64,000 nucleotides of DNA from Chelydra serpentina (Eukaryota; Chordata; Testudines; Chelydridae). Shown here in pieces: positions 22,417 to 34,210 of the stretch. The notes beneath the pieces are model-generated. The model worked only from the letters and a program-made list of their open reading frames with translations. It made no database searches and was not told the origin of the DNA. The position numbers and the translations under genes are program-made. Every line of letters begins with the position of its first letter. Position 1 is the stretch's first letter. The stretch lies in the NCBI GenBank assembly GCA_037349315.1, contig JBAIAC010000023.1, positions 37,114,501-37,178,500 of the forward strand. The letters are read 5' to 3'.

Positions 22417-22786
22417 TGTTGTTGTTGTTGTTGGCGTCTGTTAGTCTCGAGAGACGATGGATATGCGCCCATGGGGAATGTTTAGTTGCTGGAGTGTCCT
22501 CTCCAGGGCGCAAGCCAGGGCAGGGTGATATGGAGGAACAGCTGTTGCCCATGCAGCAGAACCCCCCTCTCCACGCAACTGATGGATCCAAGGGAAAGAC
22601 AATGTCGATACAACTTGGCACCAGTGGCGTCGCAGGAGTTGCCAGAATGACGTTGAGGACAATGTCAGACCGCCATCGGGACTCCGACACCGGATTTGGT
22701 TTCAGGGTTGACTCCCTTAGCCTTTCCCATGAGTGGGTATTGCCACAAGGCAGCGGAGGTTTTAAATCAGAGTTTTCCTTCTCCTA
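22417..22786 (-). mobile_element. Retroposon with (AAC)n tail
   Basis: On the minus strand the unit ends ...TCTCGAGACTAACAGACGCC followed by an (AAC)n tail (22417-22433 reads GTT repeats). A simple-repeat tail at one end is the mark of target-primed reverse transcription. A short CTCCTA occurs at both flanks but is too short to call a duplication. The two minus-strand frames of 73 and 92 codons could be remnants of a LINE or chance frames in GC-rich DNA. Family not identified. Confidence 0.5.
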
Positions 22787-22844
22787 GGTGGGCTGCCTTC
22801 CAGGGCTAATGAGCCCCACCTTCCTATCTATAGTTTTAGTATCT

Positions 22845-23120
22845 ATATTGCAGTAGTGCTTAGAGGGCTCAGCCAAGATCGGGACCCCTTTGTGCTAGGT
22901 ACTGTACCTGCACACAGTAAGACAGTCTATTCCTTGAACAGCTTATCTAAATAGAGAAGAGAAAGGGTGGGCTAACTCAAGTATTTTCTCCATTTTTAGA
23001 TGGGGAACTAAGGCACACAAATTGAGGGACTTGTCCAAGATCACACAGGGAGTCTGTGGCAGAGCCAGATCTCTTGAGTCCCAGTCCAATGCCTTAACCA
23101 CAAGACCATCCTTCCTCTTT
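22845..23120 (-). repeat. Long MIR/CORE-SINE
   Basis: A nearly full-length minus copy: GCAGTAGTGCTTAGAGGGCT, TTTGTGCTAGGTACTGTACC, GGGGAACTAAGGCACACAAA, GGACTTGTCCAAGATCACAC, GTCTGTGGCAGAGCCAGATC and ACCACAAGACCATCCTTCCT. A closely similar copy is at 54590-54821. Confidence 0.8.
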
Positions 23121-23156
23121 TAGTCTATATGGTGCCACAGGACCCTTTGTCGCTTC
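23121..23156 (-). mobile_element. Short Penelope-type end fragment
   Basis: TAGTCTATATGGTGCCACAG and GACCCTTTGTCGCTTC match, inverted, the end motif found at 11831-11864. It sits directly at the MIR end. Confidence 0.5.
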
Positions 23157-26102
23157 AACAATTCCCATGGAACTGTGTGTGACTTGATTGGGAATTTCAG
23201 CAAGTCAAAAACAAACCTTCATGCACGTTAGATTCAAATGAGCCTATTGCTTCTGAGGAGAGAGACAGATGAGCATTTTGATCCTGATTCTCCACAGTCT
23301 TGCTTCTGGTGTAAAATGCCAATAGCCTGATTCTGTAATGTTTCCCACTCATTTTGCAGGAAAGTAAGTGACTAGACAAGGTGCAAGTGGAGAATCGGGC
23401 CCTTTCAGGCCTTCTCAGTTGTTGAGGAGTCAGTCTCCGTTACCTTGAACTTTGTGCGGTCACTTCTGCTGGTGCACAGTGGGTGAAAAATACTACCAAA
23501 TCAGAATGGTTGCGCTTTTCACTTGTGAGGGCATAAATGACTGTAGAAGGTGCAGGGCAACCGAGAATCATGCCCAGCGTGCTTACTGAATATGGAGGCA
23601 TTGTGAAAACAGCTTCCACACCGATCATGGAGTCACTGTGAAAAGGTCAGTAATCTTCTATGTGTGACTGATTTCTGGGCTCGGTTCACAACCAGAACTC
23701 CTACTTGTTCTAGGGGAAACTGTTTCAAGTAAAGAGGCTGATTCAAAGACTCCAGTCTCTTCCATAGCGTCTTCTGTTCTGGAAGCATGTCTTGTATCAG
23801 CAAATCCCTCTGTGACAGAGGCTTTTCTCATAAGACTCTGTGGAAGTGTTATGCAAATGCAGAAAGTTTCCACAGTCTCTTCATACTCCTGAGTTTATAG
23901 GGACTTTACCAACTGGATGGCAAATGAATATTCAGGTCCCTTTTCAGATGTGTCAGGATAAGTTATGAATTATTTATCATTTTTAGATTGAAGTCTTGTC
24001 CTTCAATTTCTGCTTTAGAAACATAAGCATCAGCAGTGGGTTTTCTATTTTCTGAGATTAAAGCTGTAGCCTAAATATTCTTTGCTCTGCAGGCATCTAA
24101 ATTGAGCAAACCGAAGACTCTGAAGTATGATAGTTAGGGGATATTATAACACAGAGTTTTCTAAGGAAATCTAACGGTACTTCATGTCCTATAAAATTAT
24201 CTGCAAAACTGTAATCCTTCCTATGCTAGTTCTGTGCAGCAAAGAGCAGCAGAGCAGTAATTTATCAGGTATGCTGAAACCAGATTGTAAAAAACATTGT
24301 CCTAGCTGTGAAATATTTTGTGTTCCAGATGTAATAATTCCATCAATTGATTCTATATGATCAGTCCTCTCTTCTTAAAAAAAGGTCATAAACCTTCGAA
24401 ATTAAATACAATTATAACCTATTGCAAGTTGCTCTCAATGATGGTGGTGTTGATACAGTATCATTTATTGATGGCTGGCACGGTGCTTTTCTTTGTACAA
24501 AAACTGGGATATAAAAAGAGATTTCTGGAGCGGGATAGCTGTAAACAATGCATTATACAAAAAGGGGTTCTTTAGCACCTAAAAACTATGATCTATAGGC
24601 TGTAAACTCTGATTTTAAAGGTTGCCTGCAAAGGAGGTTGGTGGAAATAGTCTGGTGCCCCTTTTTGTTGCTGATTTAATGGATAAAGACCTGTTGCAAA
24701 TCTACAGAGCTTTGTGAAGTGCTTCAGGAGTTGCTCTGCCCTTGGAATTGCTTGTTGCTATTAGAGTATGGATCATCATCTTACATCTGTGTGTCTTTAA
24801 ATCCTTATTTCAGAGGAGTTTCCAGTAGATCTTTGCACTAGGAAAAATAGCTTGTAGGAGAGGAATGGAACAAGAGAATCTTTTAAGTTTGAAATCCTTC
24901 CCTCAACCCACATCTCTAGTATTTGGAGTACAATTATTAAGGTTATCTGAAATATTTAGCCCTTTCCTCTTTTCCCTGGTGCCCCCTGCTGCACTTTCAA
25001 CAGCAAGTTCGGACCTAATGGCACTCCCTTACTTTCAGAATATCTCTCAGCCTCTGATAGATTATGGGCAAGATTTTTCTTTCCATTTTTATCTCAAAGC
25101 AGAAGTGATAAACTCTTGCAAGTGGAAACATGAGCAAGCCCAACACATCTGGACTTCAGCATTAGAAACCATAGTTAATGAATCTTCACACACTGTGAGT
25201 GCCTTGCTTTCTAAATCAGAATGAATAGAACTAGACTGAGAAGAACTAGGCTGTGTACATTATTTGTCCAGTGTATGCTAGGACATTTACAAAGCGGTTT
25301 GAGGACAAGCTGCCTGCCACAAAGACCTTATAATCAGAGGGAGCGTGTCCTCAGGTGCCTTGGAGATGGTGAGGAAGCTGGTGACACAGCTGGTGTCCCC
25401 AGGAGGAATTTTTGCTGAGTCAGCCACTGTTCATCCAGGGAGAGGAGGGAGAAGGGACTTGTGGGTAGCAGCTACATTGACCTTGGGAGTAAGTACAGCA
25501 TGTTCTACATTGTGCAGCTGGCTACTGTGCAGATCAGGGTGGACCATGATCACCTCTTTCTTTCATCTTCCCTCCTGCCTGTGGAGGTACTAGAAAGGAG
25601 CATGGTCTACATTTTCCACACCATACCGTGGCTGACCCTTGCTCAGCAGCACAAAAGTAGGGGACAGCCTCATCTGGCATTCACTGTGGGTTCTATTCTG
25701 AAATGAGAAGTGAGCGCAGGAGTGGAGATTAGTGGGAAAGTTCTGATCCATACCCAAACTTTCGCCTGGCAAAAGGAGTAGGAAGAGTTTGGCTCTAGAG
25801 TTCTAGTGAGGGCCCATCTCCTATAGCAGGGAAAGGTAATATCAGATATTCAACATGTTTCATTTGTTTGAAAGGAACACTTGCAAATGAGCTGTGAAGC
25901 ACCTGGATGCAAATGTTGGCGGGGAGGGGAAGCCATTCATCTGGGGATTTATCTGAAGAAGCTGAAGACTGGCTCTCTGTATTCACGCATGCTGTTTTGC
26001 TAGGAACTGAGATTTGCAAATTCTATTGTTATCTCTTTGCTCCTGACTTATGCCTCTTTTTTTCTCATGCAGACATCTAGATTTGCAGCAGCATCTCTCT
26101 TC
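23157..26102. other. About 3 kb of mainly unique sequence
   Basis: No recognised repeat of any length and no gene. The longest frame (24865-25224, plus, 119 codons, starting MEQENLLSLK) was examined: it has no signal peptide or domain I can name and no upstream promoter or convincing splice pattern. Overlapping plus frames at 25221-25706 are similarly featureless. Confidence 0.45.
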
Positions 26103-26110
26103 CTGGGCAC

Positions 26111-26298
26111 GAGGGGCGGCTCTGGCTTTTTGCCACCCCAGGCAAAAAAAAAAAAAAGCCGCCTGGAGCGCGGCCAGAGCAAAAAAAATAAAATGGGCAG
26201 AGCGGAATCTGCTGCCCTGAGATTGGCCTGAATGCCGCCCCTTACAATCTGCCGCCCCAAGCATGTGCTTCCTAGGCTAGTGCCTAGAACTGGCCCTG
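26111..26298. mobile_element. Non-autonomous hAT element
   Basis: 188 bp, ends GAGGGGCGGCTCT and AGAACTGGCCCTG (imperfect inverted repeats). It is flanked by a perfect 8-bp duplication CTGGGCAC (26103-26110 and 26299-26306). It contains poly-A runs and the words GCCGCCTGGAGCG and CCGCCCC. It belongs with the 46768 and 63400 elements by its GGGCNGGC-type ends. The first base is G instead of the usual C. Confidence 0.82.
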
Positions 26299-26510
26299 CT
26301 GGGCACGAAGCCTAATTATGGTAAAAAATGTTGAATTCTCATTCATGTTTTCGAAAACCTGGTGCAAGCGTGAGCTGAGGGTAGGGTTATGGGAAGTATA
26401 CAATGAGACAACTATAGTGGGGTGAAGAGGAGTGTGAGAATCAAGCATCTAGTCTGTGACATAATGAAACTATTGGATCTGGGGGTCTGCGATAAATGTA
26501 ACTCTACTTT
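26299..26510. other. Short unique spacer
   Basis: Nothing recognised between the hAT element and the next MITE. Confidence 0.4.
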
Positions 26511-26513
26511 TAA

Positions 26514-26760
26514 GGGTATATCTATACTGCATAGGTGTGTGTGTGTGATTACAGCACATGTCTACATATCCAAGCTAGCTTTAATCCAGTTAGCGTGATT
26601 ACCAACAGCATAAACCTGTGGTGGCAGCTGAGGCTAGCTGCCTGAGTACATACCAGGGTCCATGCCCTGAAGCCCGTGCTGCTCTGGCTTCACTACTATT
26701 GGTACTCAGGTGAGCTCACATGGTTGCAATCACACCTCTGACTGCAGTACAGACATACCC
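26514..26760. mobile_element. PIF/Harbinger-like MITE
   Basis: 247 bp with ends GGGTATATCTATACTGCA and TGCAGTACAGACATACCC as inverted repeats, and a perfect TAA duplication (26511-26513 and 26761-26763). A short GT run lies near the left end. No transposase. Confidence 0.82.
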
Positions 26761-26763
26761 TAA

Positions 26764-28040
26764 GGGACCCTGTATGCTGCCAAAGCTGTATCAAGGGAAC
26801 TTATTGTAAATGAGAATTCTCCATTAGTGGGCTTGTTCTTCCTTGTCTTCAAATCCATAATTAGCTGTTCATAGACCAGTCTAGGTTGTCTGCATTTCAC
26901 TCACCCTGCCTACATAGCTTAAGCCTGTACTCCATTTTCATTCTCTCTCTCACACGTACATGTTCATTTTTCCCTACACGGCTGTGCAAAAGCGTGATGC
27001 TTCAACAACTAAGACCTTTCGAAAGATGTGTAATCTGTATAGATCTGCTGAGTTATGAATGGAAAAAAACCCCACTTATTCCATTTCCCTTTTATTTTGT
27101 GCACTAGACAAGGAAGTCCATTTAAATCAACCTGATGGAACTAACCTCTCAGTTCAAATGAAAAGATGGCTTTCCTGATGGGAGAGGTACTGTAGGTTGA
27201 AGATCAGTCTGTCAGTTCATAGGGTCAAGGTTTTGAGAAGGATCAGAAGCACCACCCTTTGAGACCCTTGACATTTTCAATGATGCACTTGTCTACCTTC
27301 TTTACTGTGGGGACGTGTGCTGCTGCTGGCATTAGTAACCTGTAGTGGGGGCTGGTGACATTTGGAAATGGGTAGGCAAAACTGACACAAAGCAATATGC
27401 TCCAAGCCAGCTCATAGCAATGGGGAAAGGTAATGCTGTATCTGACTCAAAACACGGCAGACAATGTACCTACCCTAAGGAGCCTCCTGTACTAACCTAC
27501 TTATACCAAAAGCCAATAAAGAAAACAAGCTCATGCCACTACAGTCCCTCTTCTCCCTGAGGGATGTGTATTTCATAGATATTTCATTGACAAATAGAAT
27601 CAGGACTCTAACATTCTAGTCCCTATGGTCAGAAAACAAACATGTTTGATTGGGACAGAAAGCCATTAATTTAAATACTTATAAATATAACATCAACTGT
27701 GTGTGTGTGTGTGTCTTATAAAGAGGAAAAATGCTGAAAAACCCAGATAACAAGTGATTCGTTATCTGCAGAATTTGACTTTCAAATTCTGGTTTTTAGA
27801 ACCAGACACTTTTGGCATCTTTCTGAAATAATTTGACATTTAAATTCATTAATGGGGAGAGAGTTATTTGTGCACAGCAAAGTTCATGCTTTTCTTACTT
27901 ATGGCCAAGGAATAATCTCTCTCATATCTCTAAGGGCAGTATATTTTTGTATTTAAATTACACTATTTTTCGTACATTATTTTTAGCTGAGTGTTTACTT
28001 CTACAGTATCACTGAGGGTTAGACTTCAGCCTTCTGGAGC
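26764..28040. other. Unique sequence with a GT microsatellite
   Basis: (GT)n at about 27699-27714. No gene and no other clear repeat. Confidence 0.45.
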
Positions 28041-28043
28041 TAA

Positions 28044-28211
28044 GCCCTTGTCTACGCTTAAAAAGGTTTGCCACTATAGCAATACCAGGAAATCCTCCTA
28101 GTGTAGACACAGTTTATGCTGACAAAAAAAAGTCCTGCCAACGTAACTGTGTCTGTATCAGAACTTTTGCAGACATAGGTACTCTGGCATAACTTTAGTG
28201 TATACCAAACC
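28044..28211. mobile_element. PIF/Harbinger-like MITE, short
   Basis: 168 bp between TAA repeats (28041-28043 and 28212-28214). Ends GCCCTTGTCTACGCTT and AGTGTATACCAAACC pair imperfectly. Internal TGTAGACACAG and TGTGTCTGTAT form a partial inner inverted repeat. Confidence 0.65.
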
Positions 28212-28299
28212 TAAGTTTTCTTTTTGATTTTTATAATGTGCTTAACACAGCTCTGTAGGTGTAGTAAGACCTGAGATAGCAAACCACGTACGCCCTAAG

Positions 28300-28440
28300 G
28301 GCTGGATTCTGCCAGTTTCTGAGCAATCTGGTCTCAATCCAGCAAAATTAAACATGTGCTTAATTTTAAGCATGTGAGTAGTTAAGATTCTACTCAGATG
28401 CTTAAAGTTAAATACGTGCTTATTCTGTTGTATCAGTGGC
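28300..28440. repeat. Palindromic foldback element, diverged
   Basis: Words AAACATGTGCTTAATTTTAA, GCATGTGAGTAGTTAAGATT, CTACTCAGATGCTTAAAGTT and AAATACGTGCTTATTCTG follow the foldback family, with outer ends CTGGATTCTGCC and TGTTGTATCAG. Confidence 0.6.
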
Positions 28441-28703
28441 TTTAATGAAATTAAAAATGCAAAGCTGACATGAAACAAATGACAATAAACCTCTCCTAAA
28501 CCCAAAAATAAATAGGGAAAAAAGAAACCCTCTCTACTGACCTCTCCCAACACTGTTCCATCAATCATACCAGTAGCTGCCATGGTAGAGGAGAAGAATC
28601 TCTTTACCTCCATCAAAGCCAGGACATCAAACTCTTTATGACATGGTAGATCAGATTCAGAGCATAATTTCCACTGCCAGTTTTCTAGCTTTCTCCCTTC
28701 CAG

Positions 28704-28792
28704 TTCCATCTACCACAGTCATGTGCGAGGATGATGCAAAAGGAGGGAGCATCTGGGAGGTATGGACAAAAGACAATCATGAGTATGTAAAG
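28704..28792 (+). other. Weak candidate internal exon
   Basis: An 89-bp open segment is preceded by a pyrimidine-rich acceptor-like string TAGCTTTCTCCCTTCCAG and followed by AAGGTATTTTC, a plausible but not strong donor. In the frame starting at the third base it reads PSTTVMCEDDAKGGSIWEVW and continues TKDNHEYVK, without stops. I cannot match it to a known protein and there is no supporting neighbour exon. Chance alone could give this pattern. Confidence 0.12.
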
Positions 28793-30229
28793 GTATTTTC
28801 TTTTCTTTTTTTAGTGAATTACAATGCACCACTGAAATCAATGGTGCCTCATATAACTAACTCAAAAGGGAGCATTGTCACTTATGTCAATGGGCGTATG
28901 ATCCGGCCGGAAGGAGCTGAAGGAAATATAATAATACACCACATCCCCAGCAGAGGTCAAAGTGGGCCTTTGATAATTTATATCAGCTGAGAATCTTGCC
29001 CCAGAAAACTTCATTGCCATTACATTTCTTCTGCAAAGGAAATTCCCTTGAATGCTCCAATTTGTTGTGAAAACTCTCGGGAAGTTTAACTTTTCAGAAC
29101 TTCAGCCATATTCTATTCCACATGAAAAGAATGCGTCTTTCTTTAAAGTCCTCTACAGGCATGTACAGCTTAATAGCATATTTCATAAAAGCCACTCAAC
29201 CTGGCTGCACACAATCCAGTCAGAAAAATGGGCTGAATCCTGCTCTCTGTTACACCCCGAGTATCTCAACTTAAGTTGAATGGCATTACTCCAAGTTTTC
29301 ACTGGTATAACTGAGACCAGAATGTATCCCAAATGTTTCTTGGTCTCTTATGGGCCTCTTTGTACTAGCAAGGAGTGAGAACAAAATGATGAAATGAAGG
29401 CAAATATTCCCGTCTGTCAAATTAATGATAGATGCCATCGAAACCTGAGAACAAAACCTGAAGTGCTAGTTCTAGGCACAGCCAATGCCTTTAATTATGA
29501 TGGTTTGACAGATGGAAAGATCATTGTGTAGGTTTTATTTAAGAGGCTCACGCAACTGTAGCTGTTCTGCCAAGGGTAATCAGTCATGATAAAGAATTTG
29601 CCAGAAAGTACAAATCTGCCTTATTTATAACTAGCTAAGTCCTAATTATTTCTCTTAAATGCATAGTCAATAATAAGGGGGTAAACAAAACATCCATAGA
29701 GCTGTAATTACCACACAGTGGATGGCCTCCCCCAAGGCGCATGATGCTTTCAAACCTTACTGTGTCACCAAGCAACACCACTGGAACAGGGCAGTCAGAG
29801 AACATATAAACATTTTAAATGGGTGATTTCCTTCTTGCTCTGTAACCACAACCCATTCTATAAGCTTAAAATGAAGTCCCCTTTCATGCTAATAGCATGA
29901 AAAAGGACTTCAGGGTTAATAACCCACCAAGTCTCTTGCATTATGTTTAATGGGATGCCTGAAGGTTGACATCTTCTCCATTTCCATACATCTTCCCATT
30001 CTTGCAGAACAACTAGTCATGACTTGTTCAGCGACCCAGTGTCATGGTGCACTAAACAACATGGCGAATTCATGTCATGATGACATTGATGCTGCCTCCC
30101 TCAAGTGGTGATGTAAGCATGTGAACATCTTGGTGGAGATTACTTGCCATTCCTTTGTCCCTCAGGCCATCTACAAATATTGGCTGTTTCAAATGAGGCT
30201 GACTGACACTGATATTTTGTTGTATGCAG
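28793..30229. other. Mainly unique sequence with one small hairpin
   Basis: Decayed foldback-like palindromes may be present around 29222-29335 (AATCCTGCTCTCTGTTACAC, ACTGGTATAACTGAGACCAG). 29540-29830 is AT-rich, repeat-free and carries TAATTA and TTATTTATAAC words as in developmental enhancers. No gene. Confidence 0.4.
29872..29912. repeat. Compact hairpin
   Basis: 19-bp arms (29872-29890 and 29894-29912) pair at 17 of 19 positions with only a 3-nt loop. The arms read TGAAGTCCCCTTTCATGCT on the left. Too short and with too small a loop for a typical microRNA precursor. Confidence 0.7.
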
Positions 30230-30755
30230 TGGTGTAGTAGCCAGGTCTGTCCCAGGATATTGGAAAGACAAGGTGGGTGTGGTAATCTTTTATTGAGCCA
30301 ACTTCTGCTGGTGAAAGAGAGAGAAGCTTTTGAGTTTACACTGAGCTCTTCTTCGGGTCTAGGAAACTTACTGTGTCACAGCACAATAAAAGGTTGAATA
30401 GATTGTTTAGTATAAATAGCGAACATGTTTCATGGGACTACTCAGGGTGAAGTGGCATGTTAACACCCCTCCAGTCCTAGGAGGGAAAGGAAGAGGGGAG
30501 AGGCAGCTAGGGGGGTTGTTAGTGGGTTATAGATCGTTGTAATAAGCCATAAAACTAGTGTCTCCATTCAGTCCATGATTTTTAATGTCTAGCAAAGTTA
30601 TGAATTTAAGCTCTGTTAGGGTCGTCTTTTGAAAATGTTGTGCAGGTTTCCTTTGAAGATGAGGACTAACAGATCAGATATTAAGTGATCGCTTTGTGAA
30701 ATGTGTTCACCCCTCAGGTGATATGTTTTTTGTTGTATCATTTTCCTATGTGAGC
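30230..30755 (-). mobile_element. Penelope-like retroelement 3' fragment
   Basis: The minus strand of 30590-30755 reads a decayed peptide with THLRGEH/ISQSDHLI-type text, GNLHNIFKRR and then stops, resembling the end of the GIY-YIG endonuclease of Penelope-like elements. The rest is the 3' non-coding part with TTGGCTCAATAAAAGATTAC and the GTCTTTCCAATATCCTGG tail. The plus-strand fragment at 40581 shares this tail. The domain match is by eye. Confidence 0.6.
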
Positions 30756-30965
30756 ATCAGCGGCAGGTGACCCGCTGGCTAGGGGGAGGCTACCCCCTGG
30801 CCAGCCCCCGCTTCCCTTCCCCTGCTCCTCTTCACCCGCCAGAGCCCGGAGGCCCACCCCCCTGCCCGTTGCTGCCAGCCCCCCATCCCAGCGCGCTGAG
30901 TGGTCATGTGGCCCCCGAGCGCTGGGTGGGCGGTGAGCGGGCCTCCCCAACTCCTGAGCATATCT
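30756..30965. other. Short GC-rich block of unknown origin
   Basis: About 200 bp with strong C/G bias next to the broken end of the Penelope fragment. It has a 13-bp inverted repeat, GCTGGCTAGGGGG / CCCCCTGGCCAGC, at about 30774-30805. No open frame with a domain; frames of 60-98 codons are proline-rich by composition. Confidence 0.4.
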
Positions 30966-32444
30966 TGAGCTCCTGGGAGGATTACAGCAATACACCAAAT
31001 ATAGGGGCAACCAAATCATTAACAGCAGGGACATATTTCTAGTTACAATATCCCATTTAAATATTGCAATGGGAATTGCTGGGTGCAGAACTCTTTCGAA
31101 ATCTGGTCCCGATTAAGGGCCCTGAGCTGTTTTGAAAATCCGGCCCGGTTTGACCACAAGGCAGAGGTGCTGTGAGTCACTAACTGGCTCTGTCACTGAG
31201 AGGAGGCTAACGGTCTTCCTAGATTTCACATGGATGGGAAAGTAACTAATACTAGCTCACATCCTAGTGTTCTAATAGCAATAGGTTAAATAAAAGGAAG
31301 TAAAGACACAGCTATTAAGGGTCAGACTATGAGTTGCCCCACACAGATGTGCAAAAGTAGAGAGAAGATCCAAGGAGCCCTCTGGGCTGCACTGGCATCT
31401 CTATGGGACAGCCACTCTAGTAGCCTTTGTGCTCCCGTCGGGCAAGGGATTGGGGAATCTAGAAACACCACTGACAGTACCAGGCTCTTCATAGGGGTCA
31501 AACAGCAGGTGAAGTGAGGTGGAAGAGACTCCCCCGATGCACCCTGGTAGAGGGAGTAGCTGTAGCCACTGCTGTGCATGCTCACCAAGCACTCCCCGCA
31601 CCTCTATAGCTCCCCAAGCTTCAAGTAAACAACTGACTGCAAGGAGAGAGAGTGGGAAACCCTTTCTCTAGCCTTCCCCAGACAGATGATGAATCACCCC
31701 CCCACATGCACAATCAAAGAAACAGACTTCCAAATGGCTGTCTGGTTCCTTGCCCTTACGGCTATGAAAGCTCTTCAAATCAGCCCTCTTCATCTGATAC
31801 ATTGGAAGGCTTAGCCCTGAAAGGAAAAGACACTTTCTTGTTAGGTGCACACATTTAAATTCCTGTTGGAGTGGGTGGATAGGGTGTGAATGGCAATGCC
31901 TTATTAATGTCAATACGATCGCTTATTTTCATCAGAAATGATGACTTAAATAAACCTCTTCAAAGGATGTGCTGCAGGTATCAGGGAAATGGCACTGTCA
32001 TTGGTCTTTGATGGGAACTTCAAAGCAAATAATAAATGAGCAGATAAAACTTTCTCCAGAAAGTTCTATTTTCAAACATGTCTGTATCACAGCCTCAGTT
32101 CTTGGTGAGGTTACAATGACACACTCAAAACACGGGCAACTGAATATGCTTTCAGCTGTTCTAGTTCTAAAAAGCTGTCTACAAAATCCTAATAGTATCT
32201 CTAAAAAGAAAAATCACTACTTAATACTGTAAATTAGCTCTGTAAGGTTTCTAAAACTAGGGGAAACTTACACACAGAGTGTAAGAGGAGACCAGAAAAA
32301 CACAACTTTAAGTGCCATACAACTTTGTTCTATGCACACTCTATCCCCAAGTGCTTTAGAGAGTTAAATAAGATCATTAAAGAGTTAAACAATAGCACAG
32401 AGAGAAGAAATAAGAGGCATAAGTGAGGAAGAATAGACACAGGG
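30966..32444. other. Unique sequence
   Basis: No gene or clear repeat seen. The frames of 62-88 codons around 31.3-31.9 kb have no recognisable domain. Confidence 0.4.
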
Positions 32445-32510
32445 TGAAATCCTGGCCCCATTGAAGTCTATGCCAAAACTCCCATTGACTTGACTGGGAC
32501 CAGGATGTCA
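32445..32510. repeat. Small palindromic foldback element, second subtype
   Basis: TGAAATCCTGGCCCCATTGA on the left is answered by TTGACTGGGACCAGGATGTCA-type text on the right, around a CCAAAACTCCCATTGACTT centre. The same subtype occurs at 46424 and 49952. Confidence 0.65.
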
Positions 32511-33604
32511 CCTCGAACATTTGAGAATTGAAAAGGAACAATGAGTCTGATACGTGAAAGCTGTTTCAAAAGCCAAGAGCTATAGAGGGGAGACATCTGT
32601 CTTGGCAACAATGGCCAGATTCTGTGATCGAATTACGAGAAGACACCAATACTAGGTAATGGAGAGGGAGTCAGGAGGGGAGTAAAGGGAAACCAGGATC
32701 CTGTAGGCTAGGGGATTTTTAAAAGGAAGGCAACTTGAACTAGATTCTGATGTGAATGGGGGATTGTTTAATGGGGGTGACATTATTGCACTTGTATATG
32801 TGAGAAATGGGCTTGTGACATTTGGTTCACACTAGAATCTGGAGCACTGTGATTTGGGAGAGTCAAAGAGAAGAAAGTTGCAGTTATCAAGATGAGAGAG
32901 GATCAAGGCCTAGAAGAGATGGCTCAGTCAAAAAGTCCTCAGCCGAGGTTGCAAATCCCTTAACAAAAACACCTCTCCTTCCCCAAAACACAGGCACAAG
33001 CAAAGGACATTCAACAAACTAGACTAATGTCTGCCTCTATTGCTTACATCAGGCAAGTGACAAAGTAAGGCACAGAATGTAACTCTTGTGAGTCCTACGC
33101 CAGCCGGCTTTTCCACCAAGGCACCAAGCCATGCTGGCTCTCCCTGTTAGACCCCTCTCCCTGGCCTATGATTCTTACTGCGGAACTATTGAAAGTTTTC
33201 AGGAAAGACTGAGCCGCTGGATTTTTTCATTGGGGTGTATTTTAATCATCAGCTAGAGTGTTCTAACCTGCTGTTAGCACATGGAGTTAATAAAGAACTA
33301 GTCGGAAAAATAGAAGATAGGGAATATTTTCAAGAGAAGCAGTTTCTAAGTAAGGGATGTCACTGTTTGAGCCATTGCTATATTAAAAATATATCTGATG
33401 CAGACTGAAGCAGCTACTTGAACTAATTACTTTGCTAATGATTCTGTAAAAATGAATGGAAAGGTAATTATGAAGACAGCAAGTTAAATTCAAAAGGATC
33501 TGAATGTGACTCTGCCTAATAAAAGGGCTCAAGAGGCCACGTGAAAAAGCATGTACATTTGGTCTGAAAAATAATGACTTAAAATAAGGAAATGAGAAAT
33601 TGTA
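32511..33604. other. Unique sequence, AT-rich in the right half
   Basis: No gene. 33160-33500 is repeat-free and AT-rich, with several TAATTA / CTAATGATT words. Confidence 0.4.
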
Positions 33605-33715
33605 CTTGAGCACATGCCAAACTTTAAGTACATGAGTAATCTCATTGACTACACTGGGATTACTCATGTGCTTGAAGTTAGGCATGTGTTTAAGTACCAT
33701 GCTGAAAAAGGCCTA
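33605..33715. repeat. Palindromic foldback element
   Basis: The left arm GAGCACATGCCAAACTTTAA / GTACATGAGTAATCTCATTG and right arm GGATTACTCATGTGCTTGAA / GTTAGGCATGTGTTTAAGTA are mutually complementary; the centre is TGACTACACTGGG. Confidence 0.7.
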
Positions 33716-34204
33716 AAGGAGTCTGTATTAAAGACAATCTTCAAAATATATAAACTTTAATGACTCCAAGTTTGATTAAAAGTAATTAATCATGCCAAAA
33801 GAAGGGCAAAGATGTCTAGGGAGAACAGTATATTCTAAGGGACAGCAAGGTTTTGTCATTACAAAGTTTGGGCCTGATCCTGCAATTTGTATTCAGAAAA
33901 TGTTCCCACCAAAGGCAAAGGTTGTTTCCTTTAAGTAATGACAAAAGTGTTAGCTCCTGAGTTTGATTTGATCATGGGAAACTGAGAGCTAATTTCTTGC
34001 TTTGTTTGTTCAGCTCTGTCTTCAGATACCAGATATTGTTTTACCACCTTTGAAATTTCTACCCACATAATGGGTCATGTTATGATTGTAGTTACCCTGG
34101 TGTAAATTCAGAGTAATCCCTTTGAAATCACAGGACAAACTGAGAGCTGAATATGTCCCAATATTTTATTAAAATATGTATGATCAGATTAAATATAAAT
34201 AAAT
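33716..34204. other. Unique sequence
   Basis: No gene or clear repeat. A decayed foldback-like phrase may lie at 34090-34135. Confidence 0.4.
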
Positions 34205-34210
34205 GCCTAT

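Noticed and set aside
24865..25224. 119-codon plus frame
   Set aside because: No repeat explains it, but no domain, splice context or homologue is apparent; length is not exceptional for 64 kb.
28242..28709. 155-codon minus frame
   Set aside because: Part lies in a foldback element; no domain; overlaps the candidate exon only at its first codons on the other strand.
29872..29912. microRNA precursor
   Set aside because: Stem of 19 bp and 3-base loop are too short for Dicer processing.
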